Below the pieces are notes generated by a model, which searched no databases, was not told the origin of the DNA, and worked only from the letters and a program-made list of their open reading frames with translations. Of a stretch of 64,000 nt of DNA, positions 52,018-61,809 are shown one piece after another. The stretch spans positions 248,001 to 312,000 of the forward strand of contig NZ_SACM01000001.1 in the NCBI RefSeq assembly GCF_004004565.1, written 5' to 3'. Made by a program: the position numbers and the translations under genes. This DNA is from Inhella crocodyli (GTDB taxonomy: Bacteria; Pseudomonadota; Gammaproteobacteria; Burkholderiales; Burkholderiaceae_C). Each line of letters starts with the position of its first letter. Within the stretch, counting starts at the first letter, position 1.

Positions 52018-53822
52018 GCGGTGGCGGCGGGTGGAGAGGAAGGGAGATGGGGGCGCAGGCGTTCCTGCACCTCGGGGCGGGCCAGCACCTCGCGCGCGTG
52101 CGCCAGACCCTGCTCGCGCGCGGCGTCCAGGCGGTGCCAGTGCAGCAGGCCGATGCCGTCGACCGGCGGCTGAAACAGCACGTCGCTGTTCGCGTGGGCC
52201 GCACTTTGTCGGTTCAGGCTGCTGATGATGGTGTTGTTGAGCAGGTAGGCCAACAGCGAGGGCAGCTTGTAGCGGCGCTGGGCACGGGGGCGCAGCCGGT
52301 CGCGCAGCAGGGCCCAGGGCCCGGGGACCTCGTCGAAGCTCAGCGTTCGTGCCTTGCGCGCGAACAGGTCCACGCCAAGGACCAGGCCGATGCCACGTTG
52401 CTGGCGCATGACGTCGGTGGGGAAGTTGTTGAAGCCGCCGCCATCGCAGTACAGCTCGCCGTCGAGCACGACCGGGGGCAAGGCGCCCGGGATCGCGGTG
52501 CTGGCACGCACCGCCCGTTGCAGGTCGCCACGGTGGAGCACGGCCTCGCGGGCGCTGGAGTAGTTGGTGGCCACGCAGAACGCCGGGCGCCAGAGGTCTT
52601 CGAGTTGGGCATCGTGCCCGCACAGCTCGTGCACGGCCGCGCGCAATGCCCGGCGCAGGCGTTGCCCTTTGATCAGGGACACAAGCGGCAGCAGGCTGAA
52701 GTCCCCCGTGGGGTTGCGACGGAAGGCACGGCGCGCCACCGCCACCAGGCGCTCGGGCGACGTTTGGGTGGCGGCCAAGGTGGCCATGAGTGCGCCCATG
52801 CTGGCGCCGCCCCAGGCATCGACCGGCACGCCGGCCTCGTTCAGGGCTTGCATCACCCCCAGGTGGGCAAAGCCCCGGGCGCCCCCGCCCGCCAGCACCA
52901 CGCCCACGCCCTGGCGGGCCAACAGGCGGGCGACGCGGTCCAGGTCCTCGGGCCGCCCGGCGCGCAGGTGCCAGTGCACGTCGGCCTCCAACGCGTCGAG
53001 CCAAGCCGCCGTGCCCTGCGGGTGAGGGCTGCCTTCGGGGTGCACCAGCAACAAGACCCGTGGGGCTTCGCCGACCCGGGTGGGTGGCGTCGCGGGCGGG
53101 GCTTGGCGGGCATCGGCCAGCAGCAGGGTTTCGTCGCCGTGCTGCAAGCAGGCCCGCGCCCAGCCCGGCGGGCCGCCTTCGCCCACGAGCAGCACGAAGT
53201 CGTTGTCCGCTTCCCATTGCGCGATCTGCCAGGCCGGGTCGTCGTCGCCCTCTGGGGCCAGGGCCAGCTTCACCCGGCCCCAGCGGCGCAAGGCCTGGGC
53301 CAAGGCCTCGGCAAAGGGCGCCACGGGCAGGCTGGCATGCAGGCCGAGCAGCGCCAAGGTGCGGGGCGCCGCCCAGGGGGGCGCCAGCTGCTCGCTGCGC
53401 AGCCGCGACACCACCAAGCGCGTCATGGCGATCGAAACTTCCGGGCTGAGCGCCACCAAGGCGTCAAAGCGGTCGCGGTCCAGGCGGGCGAGCAGGGACT
53501 CCCGCACGGCCACCACGTCGGCGGTGCGGGGCTCGGACGTCAACAAGCCGATCTCGCCCACCAAGGCGCCGCGGCCCATTTCGCGAATGCGACGCGCAGG
53601 CCCGTGGGGGCAGGGCAGGTCGGCCCGCAGGCGCCCGCTGACCACGAGGTACATGGCGTCGCCGGGCTCGCCGGCGCGCATCAAGGGGGCCCCGGCGGGC
53701 AAGGCCACCCAATGCAGGTGCTCGAGCAGCAGCTGTCGGGCGGGGGCGGGCAACTCGCCGAAGCGCTCGGCAATCAGGGTGCTCAGTCGCGCATCGCCAT
53801 CGACAGGCTGGGGCTGCTGCAT
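52014..53822 (-). CDS. cNMP-binding patatin-like phospholipase (NTE/RssA-like)
   Basis: The 602-residue protein has a Crp-like cyclic-nucleotide-binding domain (~25-145: LPAGAPLMRAGEPGDAMYLV, MGRGALVGEIGLLTSEPRTA). A variable middle region follows, then a patatin domain from ~300: oxyanion hole GVVLAGGGARGFAHLGVMQA, nucleophile Ser in GGASMGALM, and catalytic Asp in YCDGGGFNNFP. This matches the neuropathy-target-esterase family, lysophospholipases with regulatory cNMP domains. Its stop overlaps the start of the membrane cNMP protein (ATGA). It looks complete. Confidence 0.92.
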   Translation of the reverse strand: MQQPQPVDGDARLSTLIAERFGELPAPARQLLLEHLHWVALPAGAPLMRAGEPGDAMYLVVSGRLRADLPCPHGPARRIREMGRGALVGEIGLLTSEPRTADVVAVRESLLARLDRDRFDALVALSPEVSIAMTRLVVSRLRSEQLAPPWAAPRTLALLGLHASLPVAPFAEALAQALRRWGRVKLALAPEGDDDPAWQIAQWEADNDFVLLVGEGGPPGWARACLQHGDETLLLADARQAPPATPPTRVGEAPRVLLLVHPEGSPHPQGTAAWLDALEADVHWHLRAGRPEDLDRVARLLARQGVGVVLAGGGARGFAHLGVMQALNEAGVPVDAWGGASMGALMATLAATQTSPERLVAVARRAFRRNPTGDFSLLPLVSLIKGQRLRRALRAAVHELCGHDAQLEDLWRPAFCVATNYSSAREAVLHRGDLQRAVRASTAIPGALPPVVLDGELYCDGGGFNNFPTDVMRQQRGIGLVLGVDLFARKARTLSFDEVPGPWALLRDRLRPRAQRRYKLPSLLAYLLNNTIISSLNRQSAAHANSDVLFQPPVDGIGLLHWHRLDAAREQGLAHAREVLARPEVQERLRPHLPSSPPAATA

Positions 53823-53977
53823 GCGCCGACCTTAGCGGATGCCCGTCCAAAGCCCAAGCGGGCAAGCCCGCGGGCGCCGGGAGCGGCAAGCACTGGCATC
53901 GGGCCGGCGATTGGGATAGCGTGGCCGAGCGGGTTGGCGGAAACGACCCGCCTGAGCGTTGACGCAGGAGAGCGATC

Positions 53978-54397
53978 ATGGGCTTGAAGGGATCGAGGAC
54001 GGAGCAGAACCTCAAGGACGCGTTCTCCGCTGAGGCGCAGGCCAACCGGCGCTACCTCTACTTCGCCAAGCAAGCCGACATCGAAGGCCAGAGCGAGGTG
54101 GCGTCGCTGTTCCGGGCCACCGCCGAAGGCGAAACCGGCCATGCCCATGGCCATTTGGAGTTCTTGGAGGCCGTGGGCGACCCGACCACCGGCCTGCCCA
54201 TCGGCAACACCCGGCAGAACCTGGCCGCCGCGCTGGCGGGCGAGACCCACGAGTACTCCGACATGTACGCCAGCATGGCCAAAACGGCGCGCGACGAGGG
54301 CTTTGACGAGATCGCCGACTGGTTCGAGACCCTGGCCAAGGCCGAGCGCTCGCACGCCACGCGTTTCGCCAAGGCCTTGGCGCAGTGGTCGGATTGA
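53978..54397 (+). CDS. Rubrerythrin-like ferritin-fold protein
   Basis: The 139-residue protein has the four-helix di-iron fold of rubrerythrin: AFSAEAQANRRYLYFAKQAD, then EGETGHAHGHLEFLE, LAGETHEYSDMYASMAKTAR and LAKAERSHATRFAKAL. The E-x-x-H pairs are the metal ligands. The C-terminal rubredoxin domain is missing, so it is the short erythrin type, a peroxide-scavenging or iron-handling protein of the cytoplasm. A CAGGAGAG ribosome site precedes the ATG. It stands alone between divergent and same-strand neighbours. Confidence 0.93.
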   Translation: MGLKGSRTEQNLKDAFSAEAQANRRYLYFAKQADIEGQSEVASLFRATAEGETGHAHGHLEFLEAVGDPTTGLPIGNTRQNLAAALAGETHEYSDMYASMAKTARDEGFDEIADWFETLAKAERSHATRFAKALAQWSD

Positions 54398-54549
54398 AGG
54401 GCCCCGAGCGGGACGCGATGTCCAAGCCAGCGTGCCTGGCGTGAAAACCCTGGCCCTCGGGGGGCGCACCCGGCGCTGACAGGGGTCGGGCGACGACCAC
54501 AATCCGGCTCGGCGCCGGAGGGCCGGCGCGGGACGACGGAGCGCGGGCG

Positions 54550-56730
54550 ATGGCGGCAATGAAGTGGGCGTGGGGCGGGGCCTTGGTCTGGGCCTTGGTG
54601 GGCGTGGCGGGCGCGAGCGACGTGCCGCCCGTGGCGGCCAAGCACCCGCGGGACGTGACGGTGCATGGCGACCGCCGCATCGACGACTACTTTTGGCTGC
54701 GCGAGCGCAACAACCCCGCCGTGATGGCCCATTTGCAGGCCGAGGCCGCGTACACCGCGCGCTGGTTCGCGCCGCTGCAGCCCTTGACCCAGCAGCTGCG
54801 CGAGGAGATGGCGGCCCGCGTGCCGCCGGCCGAGCTCAGCGAGCCGGTGCGACAAGGCGCCTGGTGGTACAGCACCCGCATCGCGCCCGGTCAGCAGTAC
54901 CCGGTGCACGTTCGGCAGGCAGCGGTCGGCCCGCAGCGGACGCTGGACCCTGCCGCCCCGGCCCAGGTGCTGCTGGACCTCAACCAATTGGCCGAAGGCC
55001 GCAAGTACCTGAAGGTGGCCGAACCGCGCGTCAGCCCCGACGCTCAGTTCATGGCCTTCGGCATCGACGAAACCGGTGCCCGCGACGTGGCCTTGAGCGT
55101 GCGCGACCTGGCCCGTGGGGTGAACCTGGCCTGGTCGGCGCCCAAGACCGACGGGCAGGTGGCCTGGGCGGCCGACAGCCGCACCTTGTTCTTCGTGACC
55201 ACCGACGCGGCCAAGCGCAGCCACCGCCTGTGGCGCCAGCGGGTGGACGTGGCGGGCAGCCGGGCGGTCCTGGTGTTCGAGGAGCGCGATCCCCTGTTCA
55301 ACCTGCAGCTCGGGCAAACCAACGACGGGCGCTACCTGGTGCTGAACAGCGTGGCCAAGGACCGCAACGAGTTGCGCCTGCTCTCCAGCGACCGGCCGCA
55401 CGGCCCTTGGCAGCGGCTCTTGCCCCGTCAGCCGGGGCTGGAGCTGCAGGTGGAGCACCAAGACGGCCGGCTGTACCTGCTGAGCACCGACCGTGGCCCG
55501 CAGTTCCGGCTGTTGCGCCTGCCCGCCCAGCCCTTGCCGCGCCAGCGGGCGGACTTGGCGCGCGCCGAGGAACTGGTGGCGCACCGCGACGACACCTTGT
55601 TGGAAGGCATGACCCTGTTCCGCAGCCACCTGGCGCTGCAGGTGCGCGCGGGCGGCTCGGTGGGCCAGCGCCTGATCCCCCTGGCCGGCGGCCCCGCCCG
55701 CGACGTGGACTTTGGCCACGGCGGCAACTTCACCGCCACGGCCGGCACGGCCGCGTTCCCCGAGCACCCTTGGCTCAACCGCGAGGCCGAGGCCCAGCAC
55801 CTGCGCGTGCTGCTGCAGTCGCAGGTGCAGCCGGCGGCCACCGTGGACGTGGACCTGGCCACGGGCCAGGTCACGGTGCGTCGGGCGCTGGAGGTGCCAG
55901 GCTATGACGCCTCACGCTACGCCACCGAGCGCCTGTGGGCCACGGCGGGCGATGGCACCCGGGTGCCGGTCTCGCTGGTGTACGCCAAGGCGCTGCGGCG
56001 CAGCGCGCCCCAGCCCCTGCTGCTCAAGGGCTACGGGGCCTATGGGGCGCCGTCCGACCCGCGCTTTTCCCGGGTGGAACTGAGTTTGCTGGACCGGGGC
56101 GTGGTGATCGCCATCGCGCACGTGCGCGGTGGGGGCGATTTGGGCCGGCCCTGGTACCAGGCGGGCAAGCTGGATCGCAAGATGAACAGCTTCACCGACT
56201 TCGTGGCGGTGGCCGAGCACTTGGTGGCCACCGGCTGGACGCGGCCCGAGCAACTGGCGGCCACCGGGGGCAGTGCGGGGGGGCTGCTGATGGGCGCCGT
56301 GGTGAACCTGCGTCGCGACCTGTTCCGTGCGGTGGTGGCCGAGGTGCCGTTCGTCGACGTGATCAACACCATGTTGGACGAAAGCCTGCCGCTCACGACC
56401 GAGGAGTTCATCGAGTGGGGCAATCCCAAAAAGCCGCGGGAGTACCGCTGGATGCGCGCCTACAGCCCCTACGACAACCTGCGGCGCGGGGACTACCCGG
56501 CCATCATGACGACCACCGGCCTGAACGACAGCCAGGTGCCTTACTGGGAGCCGGCCAAGTACGTGGCCAAGCTGCGAACGCTCAAGACGGACACGCGCCC
56601 CTTGCTGTTCGACATCAACCTGGACGTGGGCCACGGCGGGGCTTCGGGCCGCTTTGACGCGCTGGAGGCCGAGGCCAAGATTGCTGCCTTCTTGCTGACC
56701 GAGCTGGGCGTGGTGTCGCGCCCTCAGTGA
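54550..56730 (+). CDS. Exported S9-family prolyl oligopeptidase (oligopeptidase B-like)
   Basis: The 726-residue protein has a short signal peptide (MKWAWGGALVWALVGVAGAS when started at the fourth codon; ATG 54550 adds three residues). A seven-bladed propeller follows (~75-430, starting RRIDDYFWLRERNNPAVMAH), then an alpha/beta-hydrolase domain. The catalytic Ser is in ATGGSAGGLLMGAVVN, Asp in MTTTGLNDSQVPYWEPAKY and His in DVGHGGASGRFDAL. The order matches PtrB-type oligopeptidases, which cut short peptides after basic residues. Periplasmic location is inferred from the signal peptide. Confidence 0.92.
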   Translation: MAAMKWAWGGALVWALVGVAGASDVPPVAAKHPRDVTVHGDRRIDDYFWLRERNNPAVMAHLQAEAAYTARWFAPLQPLTQQLREEMAARVPPAELSEPVRQGAWWYSTRIAPGQQYPVHVRQAAVGPQRTLDPAAPAQVLLDLNQLAEGRKYLKVAEPRVSPDAQFMAFGIDETGARDVALSVRDLARGVNLAWSAPKTDGQVAWAADSRTLFFVTTDAAKRSHRLWRQRVDVAGSRAVLVFEERDPLFNLQLGQTNDGRYLVLNSVAKDRNELRLLSSDRPHGPWQRLLPRQPGLELQVEHQDGRLYLLSTDRGPQFRLLRLPAQPLPRQRADLARAEELVAHRDDTLLEGMTLFRSHLALQVRAGGSVGQRLIPLAGGPARDVDFGHGGNFTATAGTAAFPEHPWLNREAEAQHLRVLLQSQVQPAATVDVDLATGQVTVRRALEVPGYDASRYATERLWATAGDGTRVPVSLVYAKALRRSAPQPLLLKGYGAYGAPSDPRFSRVELSLLDRGVVIAIAHVRGGGDLGRPWYQAGKLDRKMNSFTDFVAVAEHLVATGWTRPEQLAATGGSAGGLLMGAVVNLRRDLFRAVVAEVPFVDVINTMLDESLPLTTEEFIEWGNPKKPREYRWMRAYSPYDNLRRGDYPAIMTTTGLNDSQVPYWEPAKYVAKLRTLKTDTRPLLFDINLDVGHGGASGRFDALEAEAKIAAFLLTELGVVSRPQ

Positions 56731-56739
56731 GCCGGGCCC

Positions 56740-59334
56740 TCAGGTGGGCAGGGCGATCGCGTCCAGCAGTTCGGCCTCGAGTTGCAGTTGCACCCGCGCC
56801 TGGGCCAAGCTGGCGCCCTTGACGAGGAAGCTGTCTTCCACGCGCTCGCCCAAGGTCAGGATCTTGGCGAGCTGCAGGTCGATGCGGTGCCGCGCGAGCA
56901 CGCGGGCAATGGCGTAGAGCAGGCCAGCGCGGTCGCTGGCGCTGACGGTCAACACCCAGGCCTGGGCCCGTTCGTCGGGGCGCAGACTGACGCGCGGGGT
57001 GGTGGGGAAGGACTTCACGCGGCGGCTGAGGCGCGCGCGGCGCGGCTCGGGCAGGGGCGTGGTCTGCGTCAGGGCCGATGCCAGGCGTTGCTCCACCATG
57101 GGCACAAGGTCGCGGTGGTGGGTGTCGGGGTCGTTGCCCAGCACCTGGAAGGTGTCGAGCGCGAAGCCGTCGCGCGTGGTGTGGATCTTGGCGTCCAGGA
57201 TGTTGAAGCCGGCGCCGTCGAAGTAGCCGCAGATGCGGGCGAACAGGTCGGGGCCGTCGGGCGCGTACACCAGCACCTGCAGGCCTTCGCCCACGGGGCT
57301 GGGCCGCGCGAACACGACCGGCGTGGCCGTGCCCAGGTGCCGCCACAGGCTGCGCGCGTGCCAGGCCAGTTCGGCCGCGTCGTGGCGGGCGAAGTAGCTG
57401 ACGTTCAGCGTGGCCCACAGCGGGGCTTCGGTGTCGGGCAGGGCGCTGCGCAGGGCCAGCAACTGGCGGGCCTCGGCCTTGCGGTGCTCGATCTCGGCGT
57501 CTTGGCTCATGGGGCTGCCGCCGAGGTGACGCAAGGTCAGGCGGTACAGGTCTTCCAAGAGCTTGCCCTTCCAGGCGTTCCACACCTTCGGGCTGGTGCC
57601 GCGGATGTCGGCCACGGTCAGCAGGTACAGCGCCGTCAATCGGCGCGGCGTGCCCACGGTCTTGGCGAAGGCGGCGATGACGTCGGGGTCGGACAGGTCT
57701 TCCTTCTGCGCCACGCGGCTGAAGGCCAGGTGCTGGTCCACCAGCCACGCGACGAGCTCGGCGTCTTCCTTGGGCAGCTTGTGGGCGCGCGCAAAGCGGC
57801 GCACTTCGTCGGCCCCCAGGGTGGAGTGGTCGCCACCGCGACCTTTCGCGATGTCGTGGAACAGCGCGGCGATGTACAGCAGGTGCGGCTTGTCCCACTG
57901 TGCGGCCAATTGCGAGCAGAAGGCGTATTCGTGGGCGTGCTCCGGGATGAAGAAGCGGCGCACGTTGCGCAGCACCATCAGGATGTGCTGGTCCACGGTG
58001 TAGACGTGGAACAGGTCGTGCTGCATCTGGCCCACGATGGCCCGGAACACCCACAGGTAGCGCCCCAGCACCGAGGTTTGGTTCATCAGGCGCAGGGCGT
58101 GCGTCTGCCCCTGGGGCAGCTGCAAGAGCTGCACAAAGGCCGCGCGGTTGCGCGGGTCGGCGCGCCAGCGCGCGTCCATCACCTGCCGCGCGTTGTAGAG
58201 CGCCCGCAGCGTCCGGCTGCTGAGCCCCTTCAGCCCCCAGGTGCTGGCGTACAGCACGAAGGTTTGCAAGATCGCCTCGGGGTGGCGCTGGTACAGGTCG
58301 TCGCTGGCGACCTCGATGAGACCGGCCCGGTCCAGGAAGAAGTCGTCGATGCGGCGCGGCACGACGTTGGCGCGGCCCTCGATGCGCTCTTCCAGGTTCA
58401 GCAGCAGGATTTGGTTGAGCTGCGTGACCGCCTTGGCCGCCCAGTAGTAGCGGCGCATCATCAACTCGCTGGCCCGCACGCCACTGGTGGATTGCAGGCC
58501 CAGGCGCTGCGCCACGGCGGTTTGCAGGTCGAACACGAGGCGGTCTTCCCGCCGACCGGCCGCCAAGTGCAGCAGGCAGCGGATGAGACACAGGGTGTCT
58601 TCGTTGCGCCGCAGCTGCTGGCTCTCGAACGGGGTGATCAGGCCTTTGGCCGCCAGTTCGTCCCAGGTGGCGCCCAGGCCCGCGCCGCGGGCCACCCAAA
58701 TCAGCACCTGCAGGTCGCGCAGGCCGCCCGGGCTTTCCTTGCAGTTGGGCTCCAAGCTGTAGGGCGTGTCTTCGAACTTGCCGTGGCGCTGGCGCATTTC
58801 GGCCGTCTTGGCGCGCAAGAAGCTGCGCGCGTCCACGGTCCGGGTCACGGCCGCCTGCAGGGCCTCGAAGCGCTCGCTCGGGCCGGCCAAGAGCCGGGCT
58901 TCGAGCAGGGCGGTCATCACGGTCACGTCGCCCTGGGCTTCGCTCAGGCATTCGTCCAGGGTGCGCACCGACGAGCCGATCTCCAGCCCGATGTCCCAGC
59001 AGGTGGTGATGAAGCGCTCCAGGGCGTCCTTCAGCGGCCCGGGGCGGTGCGCCTCGGCCTCGTTGGGCAGGAGCACCAGCACGTCCACGTCGGAGTGCGG
59101 GAAGAGTTCGCCGCGTCCGTACCCGCCCACGGCGACCAGGGCCGAGCCCGCCGGCAAGCCGGCTTCGCGCCACAGCGCGCGCAGCTGGGCGTCGACGTGC
59201 TTGGCCAGGTGCCGCAGCAGTGCCCGGGCCGCCGAGGGCGTAGGGCGCTGGCGTTCGGCAAAGGCCGCGAGCAAGCGCTGCTTGCCGTCCTTGAACGCGG
59301 CCCGCCAGGCCGCGACCGGGGTCAGGTTTTCCAT
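56740..59334 (-). CDS. glnD: Bifunctional uridylyltransferase/uridylyl-removing enzyme GlnD
   Basis: GlnD senses glutamine and uridylylates or deuridylylates PII to set nitrogen control. The 864-residue protein has the nucleotidyltransferase motif GGYGRGELFPHSDVDVLVLL and the middle GlnD helical domain. The HD phosphohydrolase has AALFHDIAKGRGGDHS and VAWLVDQHLAFSRVAQ. Two C-terminal ACT domains follow (LQVLVYAPDGPDLFARICGY and VLTVSASDRAGLLYAIARVL). The frame opens upstream, but ATG 59334 (MENLTPVAAWRAAFKDGKQR) is the natural start and overlaps the 3' end of map by 13 bases. The map-glnD order is common in proteobacteria. Confidence 0.96.
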   Translation of the reverse strand: MENLTPVAAWRAAFKDGKQRLLAAFAERQRPTPSAARALLRHLAKHVDAQLRALWREAGLPAGSALVAVGGYGRGELFPHSDVDVLVLLPNEAEAHRPGPLKDALERFITTCWDIGLEIGSSVRTLDECLSEAQGDVTVMTALLEARLLAGPSERFEALQAAVTRTVDARSFLRAKTAEMRQRHGKFEDTPYSLEPNCKESPGGLRDLQVLIWVARGAGLGATWDELAAKGLITPFESQQLRRNEDTLCLIRCLLHLAAGRREDRLVFDLQTAVAQRLGLQSTSGVRASELMMRRYYWAAKAVTQLNQILLLNLEERIEGRANVVPRRIDDFFLDRAGLIEVASDDLYQRHPEAILQTFVLYASTWGLKGLSSRTLRALYNARQVMDARWRADPRNRAAFVQLLQLPQGQTHALRLMNQTSVLGRYLWVFRAIVGQMQHDLFHVYTVDQHILMVLRNVRRFFIPEHAHEYAFCSQLAAQWDKPHLLYIAALFHDIAKGRGGDHSTLGADEVRRFARAHKLPKEDAELVAWLVDQHLAFSRVAQKEDLSDPDVIAAFAKTVGTPRRLTALYLLTVADIRGTSPKVWNAWKGKLLEDLYRLTLRHLGGSPMSQDAEIEHRKAEARQLLALRSALPDTEAPLWATLNVSYFARHDAAELAWHARSLWRHLGTATPVVFARPSPVGEGLQVLVYAPDGPDLFARICGYFDGAGFNILDAKIHTTRDGFALDTFQVLGNDPDTHHRDLVPMVEQRLASALTQTTPLPEPRRARLSRRVKSFPTTPRVSLRPDERAQAWVLTVSASDRAGLLYAIARVLARHRIDLQLAKILTLGERVEDSFLVKGASLAQARVQLQLEAELLDAIALPT

Positions 59335-60137
59335 CCGCCCGTGATGAAGGCCGGCGGCGGCGGGCTGCCGGCGCTGACGGTCAGGATTTCGTAGCCGGTC
59401 TCGGTCACGGCGATGGTGTGTTCCCACTGGGCCGACAGCGAGCGGTCCTTGGTCACGATGGTCCAGCCGTCCGGCAGTTCTTTGATCTCACGCCGGCCGG
59501 CGTTGATCATGGGCTCGATGGTGAACACCATGCCGGGCACCAACTCTTCAAGAGTGCCCGGGCGGCCGTAGTGCAGCACCTGCGGTTCTTCGTGGAACTT
59601 GCGACCCACACCGTGCCCACAGAACTCGCGAACGACGCTGAAACCGGCCGGTTCGGCATAGCTTTGGATGGCATGGCCGATGTCGCCCAGGCGCGCGCCG
59701 GGTTTGACCTTGGCGATGCCCTTCCACATGGCTTCGTAGGTGAACTGGCACAGGCGCTTGGCGGCGATGGAGCCCTCGCCCACGACGAACATGCGACTGT
59801 TGTCGCCGTGCCATCCATCTTTGATGACGGTCACGTCGATGTTGATGATGTCGCCGTTTTTCAAAGGCCGGTCGTTCGGGATGCCGTGGCACACGGTGTG
59901 GTTGACCGAGGTGCACAAGGCGGCCGGGAAGGGCGGGTAGCCCGGCGGTTGGTAGCCGATGGTGGCCGAAATCGTCTTTTGCTCGTCTTGGATGTACCGG
60001 GTGGCGATCCGGTCCAACTCCAAGGTGGTGACCCCCGGCTTGATCAGCGGCGTCAGCATGTCCAGCACCTCGCTGGCCAGTCGGCCGGCCACGCGCATGC
60101 CTTCGATGTCTTCGGGGGTTTTGATCACGATGCTCAT
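59322..60137 (-). CDS. map: Methionine aminopeptidase, type I
   Basis: Map removes the initiator Met from nascent proteins. The 271-residue protein has the pita-bread fold with metal ligands in INIDVTVIKDGWHGDNSRMF (two Asp), the FCGHGVGRKFHEEPQVLHYG His block, and Glu residues in MVFTIEPMIN and AQWEHTIAVTETG. SVNHTVCHGIPND carries the catalytic His. It ends inside the start of glnD, and the two are coupled. Confidence 0.96.
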   Translation of the reverse strand: MSIVIKTPEDIEGMRVAGRLASEVLDMLTPLIKPGVTTLELDRIATRYIQDEQKTISATIGYQPPGYPPFPAALCTSVNHTVCHGIPNDRPLKNGDIINIDVTVIKDGWHGDNSRMFVVGEGSIAAKRLCQFTYEAMWKGIAKVKPGARLGDIGHAIQSYAEPAGFSVVREFCGHGVGRKFHEEPQVLHYGRPGTLEELVPGMVFTIEPMINAGRREIKELPDGWTIVTKDRSLSAQWEHTIAVTETGYEILTVSAGSPPPPAFITGGWKT

Positions 60138-60144
60138 GCTGGAA

Positions 60145-60975
60145 TTATCCTTTCCAGACGATCCAGCCCTGGTGCGCCGTCACCAAGACCACGATGCCGA
60201 AGGCGATTCGGTAATAGGCAAAAGGCACGAAGCTGTGGCTGGCCACGTAGCGCAGCAACCAGCGCACGCACACCCAAGCGCTCAGGAAGCTGAACACCAG
60301 GCCGACCCCGAACATCGGCAGGTCGGCCACCGACAGCAGGGCGCGCTCCTTGTAAAGGCTGTACAGGCCGGCGCCGATCAGGGTGGGAATGGCCAGGAAG
60401 AAGGAGTAGTCGGTCGCGGCCTGGCGGGACAGGCCCAGGAACATGCCGCCGATGATGGTGGCGCCCGAACGGCTGGTGCCGGGGATCATGGCGAGGCACT
60501 GCACCAGGCCGACTTTCAGGGCGTCGAGCGGCGTCATGTCGTCCACGGACTGCACACGCACCGCGCGGCCGCTGGCTTGTCGGCGTTCGGCCCACAAGAT
60601 GACGAAGCCGCCCACGATGAAGGCGCTGGCGACCACGGTGGGGGTGAACAAGTGCGCCTTGATGGCCTTGCCCAGGAGCAGTCCCAGCACCACCGCCGGC
60701 AAGAAGCCGATGGCCACGTTCGTGACGAAGCGTTGGGCCTGCGGCTGCGAGGGGAACCCCGCGGCCACGGCCTTGAGCCGTTGGGCGTAGACCAGGATGA
60801 CCGCGACGATGGCGCCGGTCTGGATGGCGATGTCGAACACCTTGCCCTTGGCATCGTCCATGCCCAACAAGGAGCCCGCCAGGATCAGGTGGCCGGTGGA
60901 ACTGATCGGCAAGAACTCGGTCAGGCCTTCGACCACCCCCATGACCGCCGCTTTGATCAACAACAAGATATCCAC
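60145..60975 (-). CDS. uppP: Undecaprenyl-diphosphatase (UppP/BacA)
   Basis: UppP recycles the C55 lipid carrier of peptidoglycan synthesis at the inner membrane. The 276-residue protein has about eight TM helices and both active-site motifs: [20 protein letters not shown] near residue 15 and [15 protein letters not shown] near 165. The gene lies 7 bases upstream of map on the same strand, so uppP-map-glnD probably form one reverse operon. It is divergent from pcm, 80 bases apart. Confidence 0.96.
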   Translation of the reverse strand: MDILLLIKAAVMGVVEGLTEFLPISSTGHLILAGSLLGMDDAKGKVFDIAIQTGAIVAVILVYAQRLKAVAAGFPSQPQAQRFVTNVAIGFLPAVVLGLLLGKAIKAHLFTPTVVASAFIVGGFVILWAERRQASGRAVRVQSVDDMTPLDALKVGLVQCLAMIPGTSRSGATIIGGMFLGLSRQAATDYSFFLAIPTLIGAGLYSLYKERALLSVADLPMFGVGLVFSFLSAWVCVRWLLRYVASHSFVPFAYYRIAFGIVVLVTAHQGWIVWKG

Positions 60976-61055
60976 GCGCTCTCCGGGCTCGCAAAGGGCG
61001 GGATTGTGAGCGATGGCCTCCTAGAATCACGCCATTGCCATAGAGGACAGCCCCC

Positions 61056-61709
61056 ATGAACGTCGAGCAGGCCCGCTTCAACATGATCGAACAGCAGATC
61101 CGTCCCTGGGACGTGTTGGATCCCGAGGTGCTGCAGCTCTTGTCCCTGGTCCGCCGGGAGGATTTCGTGCCGGCCTCGCTGCGCCACTTGGCGTTCTCGG
61201 ACACCGAACTGCCGCTGAAGCCGGGGCGCAGCCTGCTCCAACCCAAGGTGGAAGCCCGATTGCTGCAGGAACTGCAGCTGCAGCCCACCGACCGCGTGCT
61301 CGAGCTGGGCACGGGCAGTGGCTACTTGACGGCCCTGATGGCCCACCAGGCCGAGCAGGTGATCAGCCTGGAGCCCGACGCCGAGTTGGCCGAGGCCGCG
61401 CAGGGCCGTTTGCGGCGCTTGGGCCTGAACCGGGCGCAAGTGCAGGTGGCGCCGTTGACGGCCGGTGCTGCCGCGCAAGGTCCGTTCGACGCCATCGTGC
61501 TGACCGGCTCGGTCGCCGAGGTTCCGGCGGCGCTGCTGGCCCAACTGAAGCCCGGTGGCCGGCTGCTGGCCATCGTCGGTCAAGAGCCGGTCATGCAAGC
61601 CGTGCTGTTGCGGGCCGTGGGGGCGGGCCAGCCGGCGCGCACCGAGTTGTTCGACACGGTGGTGGCGCGCCTGCCGGGCGCCACCGAGCCCTCCGCCTTT
61701 GCGTTTTGA
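61056..61709 (+). CDS. pcm: Protein-L-isoaspartate O-methyltransferase-like protein
   Basis: The enzyme repairs isoaspartyl residues with S-adenosylmethionine. The 217-residue protein has the N-terminal family segment (MNVEQARFNMIEQQIRPWDV, RREDFVPASLRHLAFSD), SAM motif I VLELGTGSGYLTALMA and the later GPFDAIVLTGSVAEVPAAL and LKPGGRLLAIVG blocks. The Ser/Thr-rich substrate loop of classical Pcm differs here, so this belongs to the proteobacterial Pcm-like subgroup usually found just before tolC. It precedes tolC by 100 bases. Confidence 0.9.
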   Translation: MNVEQARFNMIEQQIRPWDVLDPEVLQLLSLVRREDFVPASLRHLAFSDTELPLKPGRSLLQPKVEARLLQELQLQPTDRVLELGTGSGYLTALMAHQAEQVISLEPDAELAEAAQGRLRRLGLNRAQVQVAPLTAGAAAQGPFDAIVLTGSVAEVPAALLAQLKPGGRLLAIVGQEPVMQAVLLRAVGAGQPARTELFDTVVARLPGATEPSAFAF

Positions 61710-61809
61710 TCGCCGCTGCGTGCAGCCCGTCGCATGACGGGTGTCACGCCCCGCTGCCTGGCCCTATAAACGCGGCTCTTTGCACGCAGCCTTGATTGAA
61801 GGACACCTC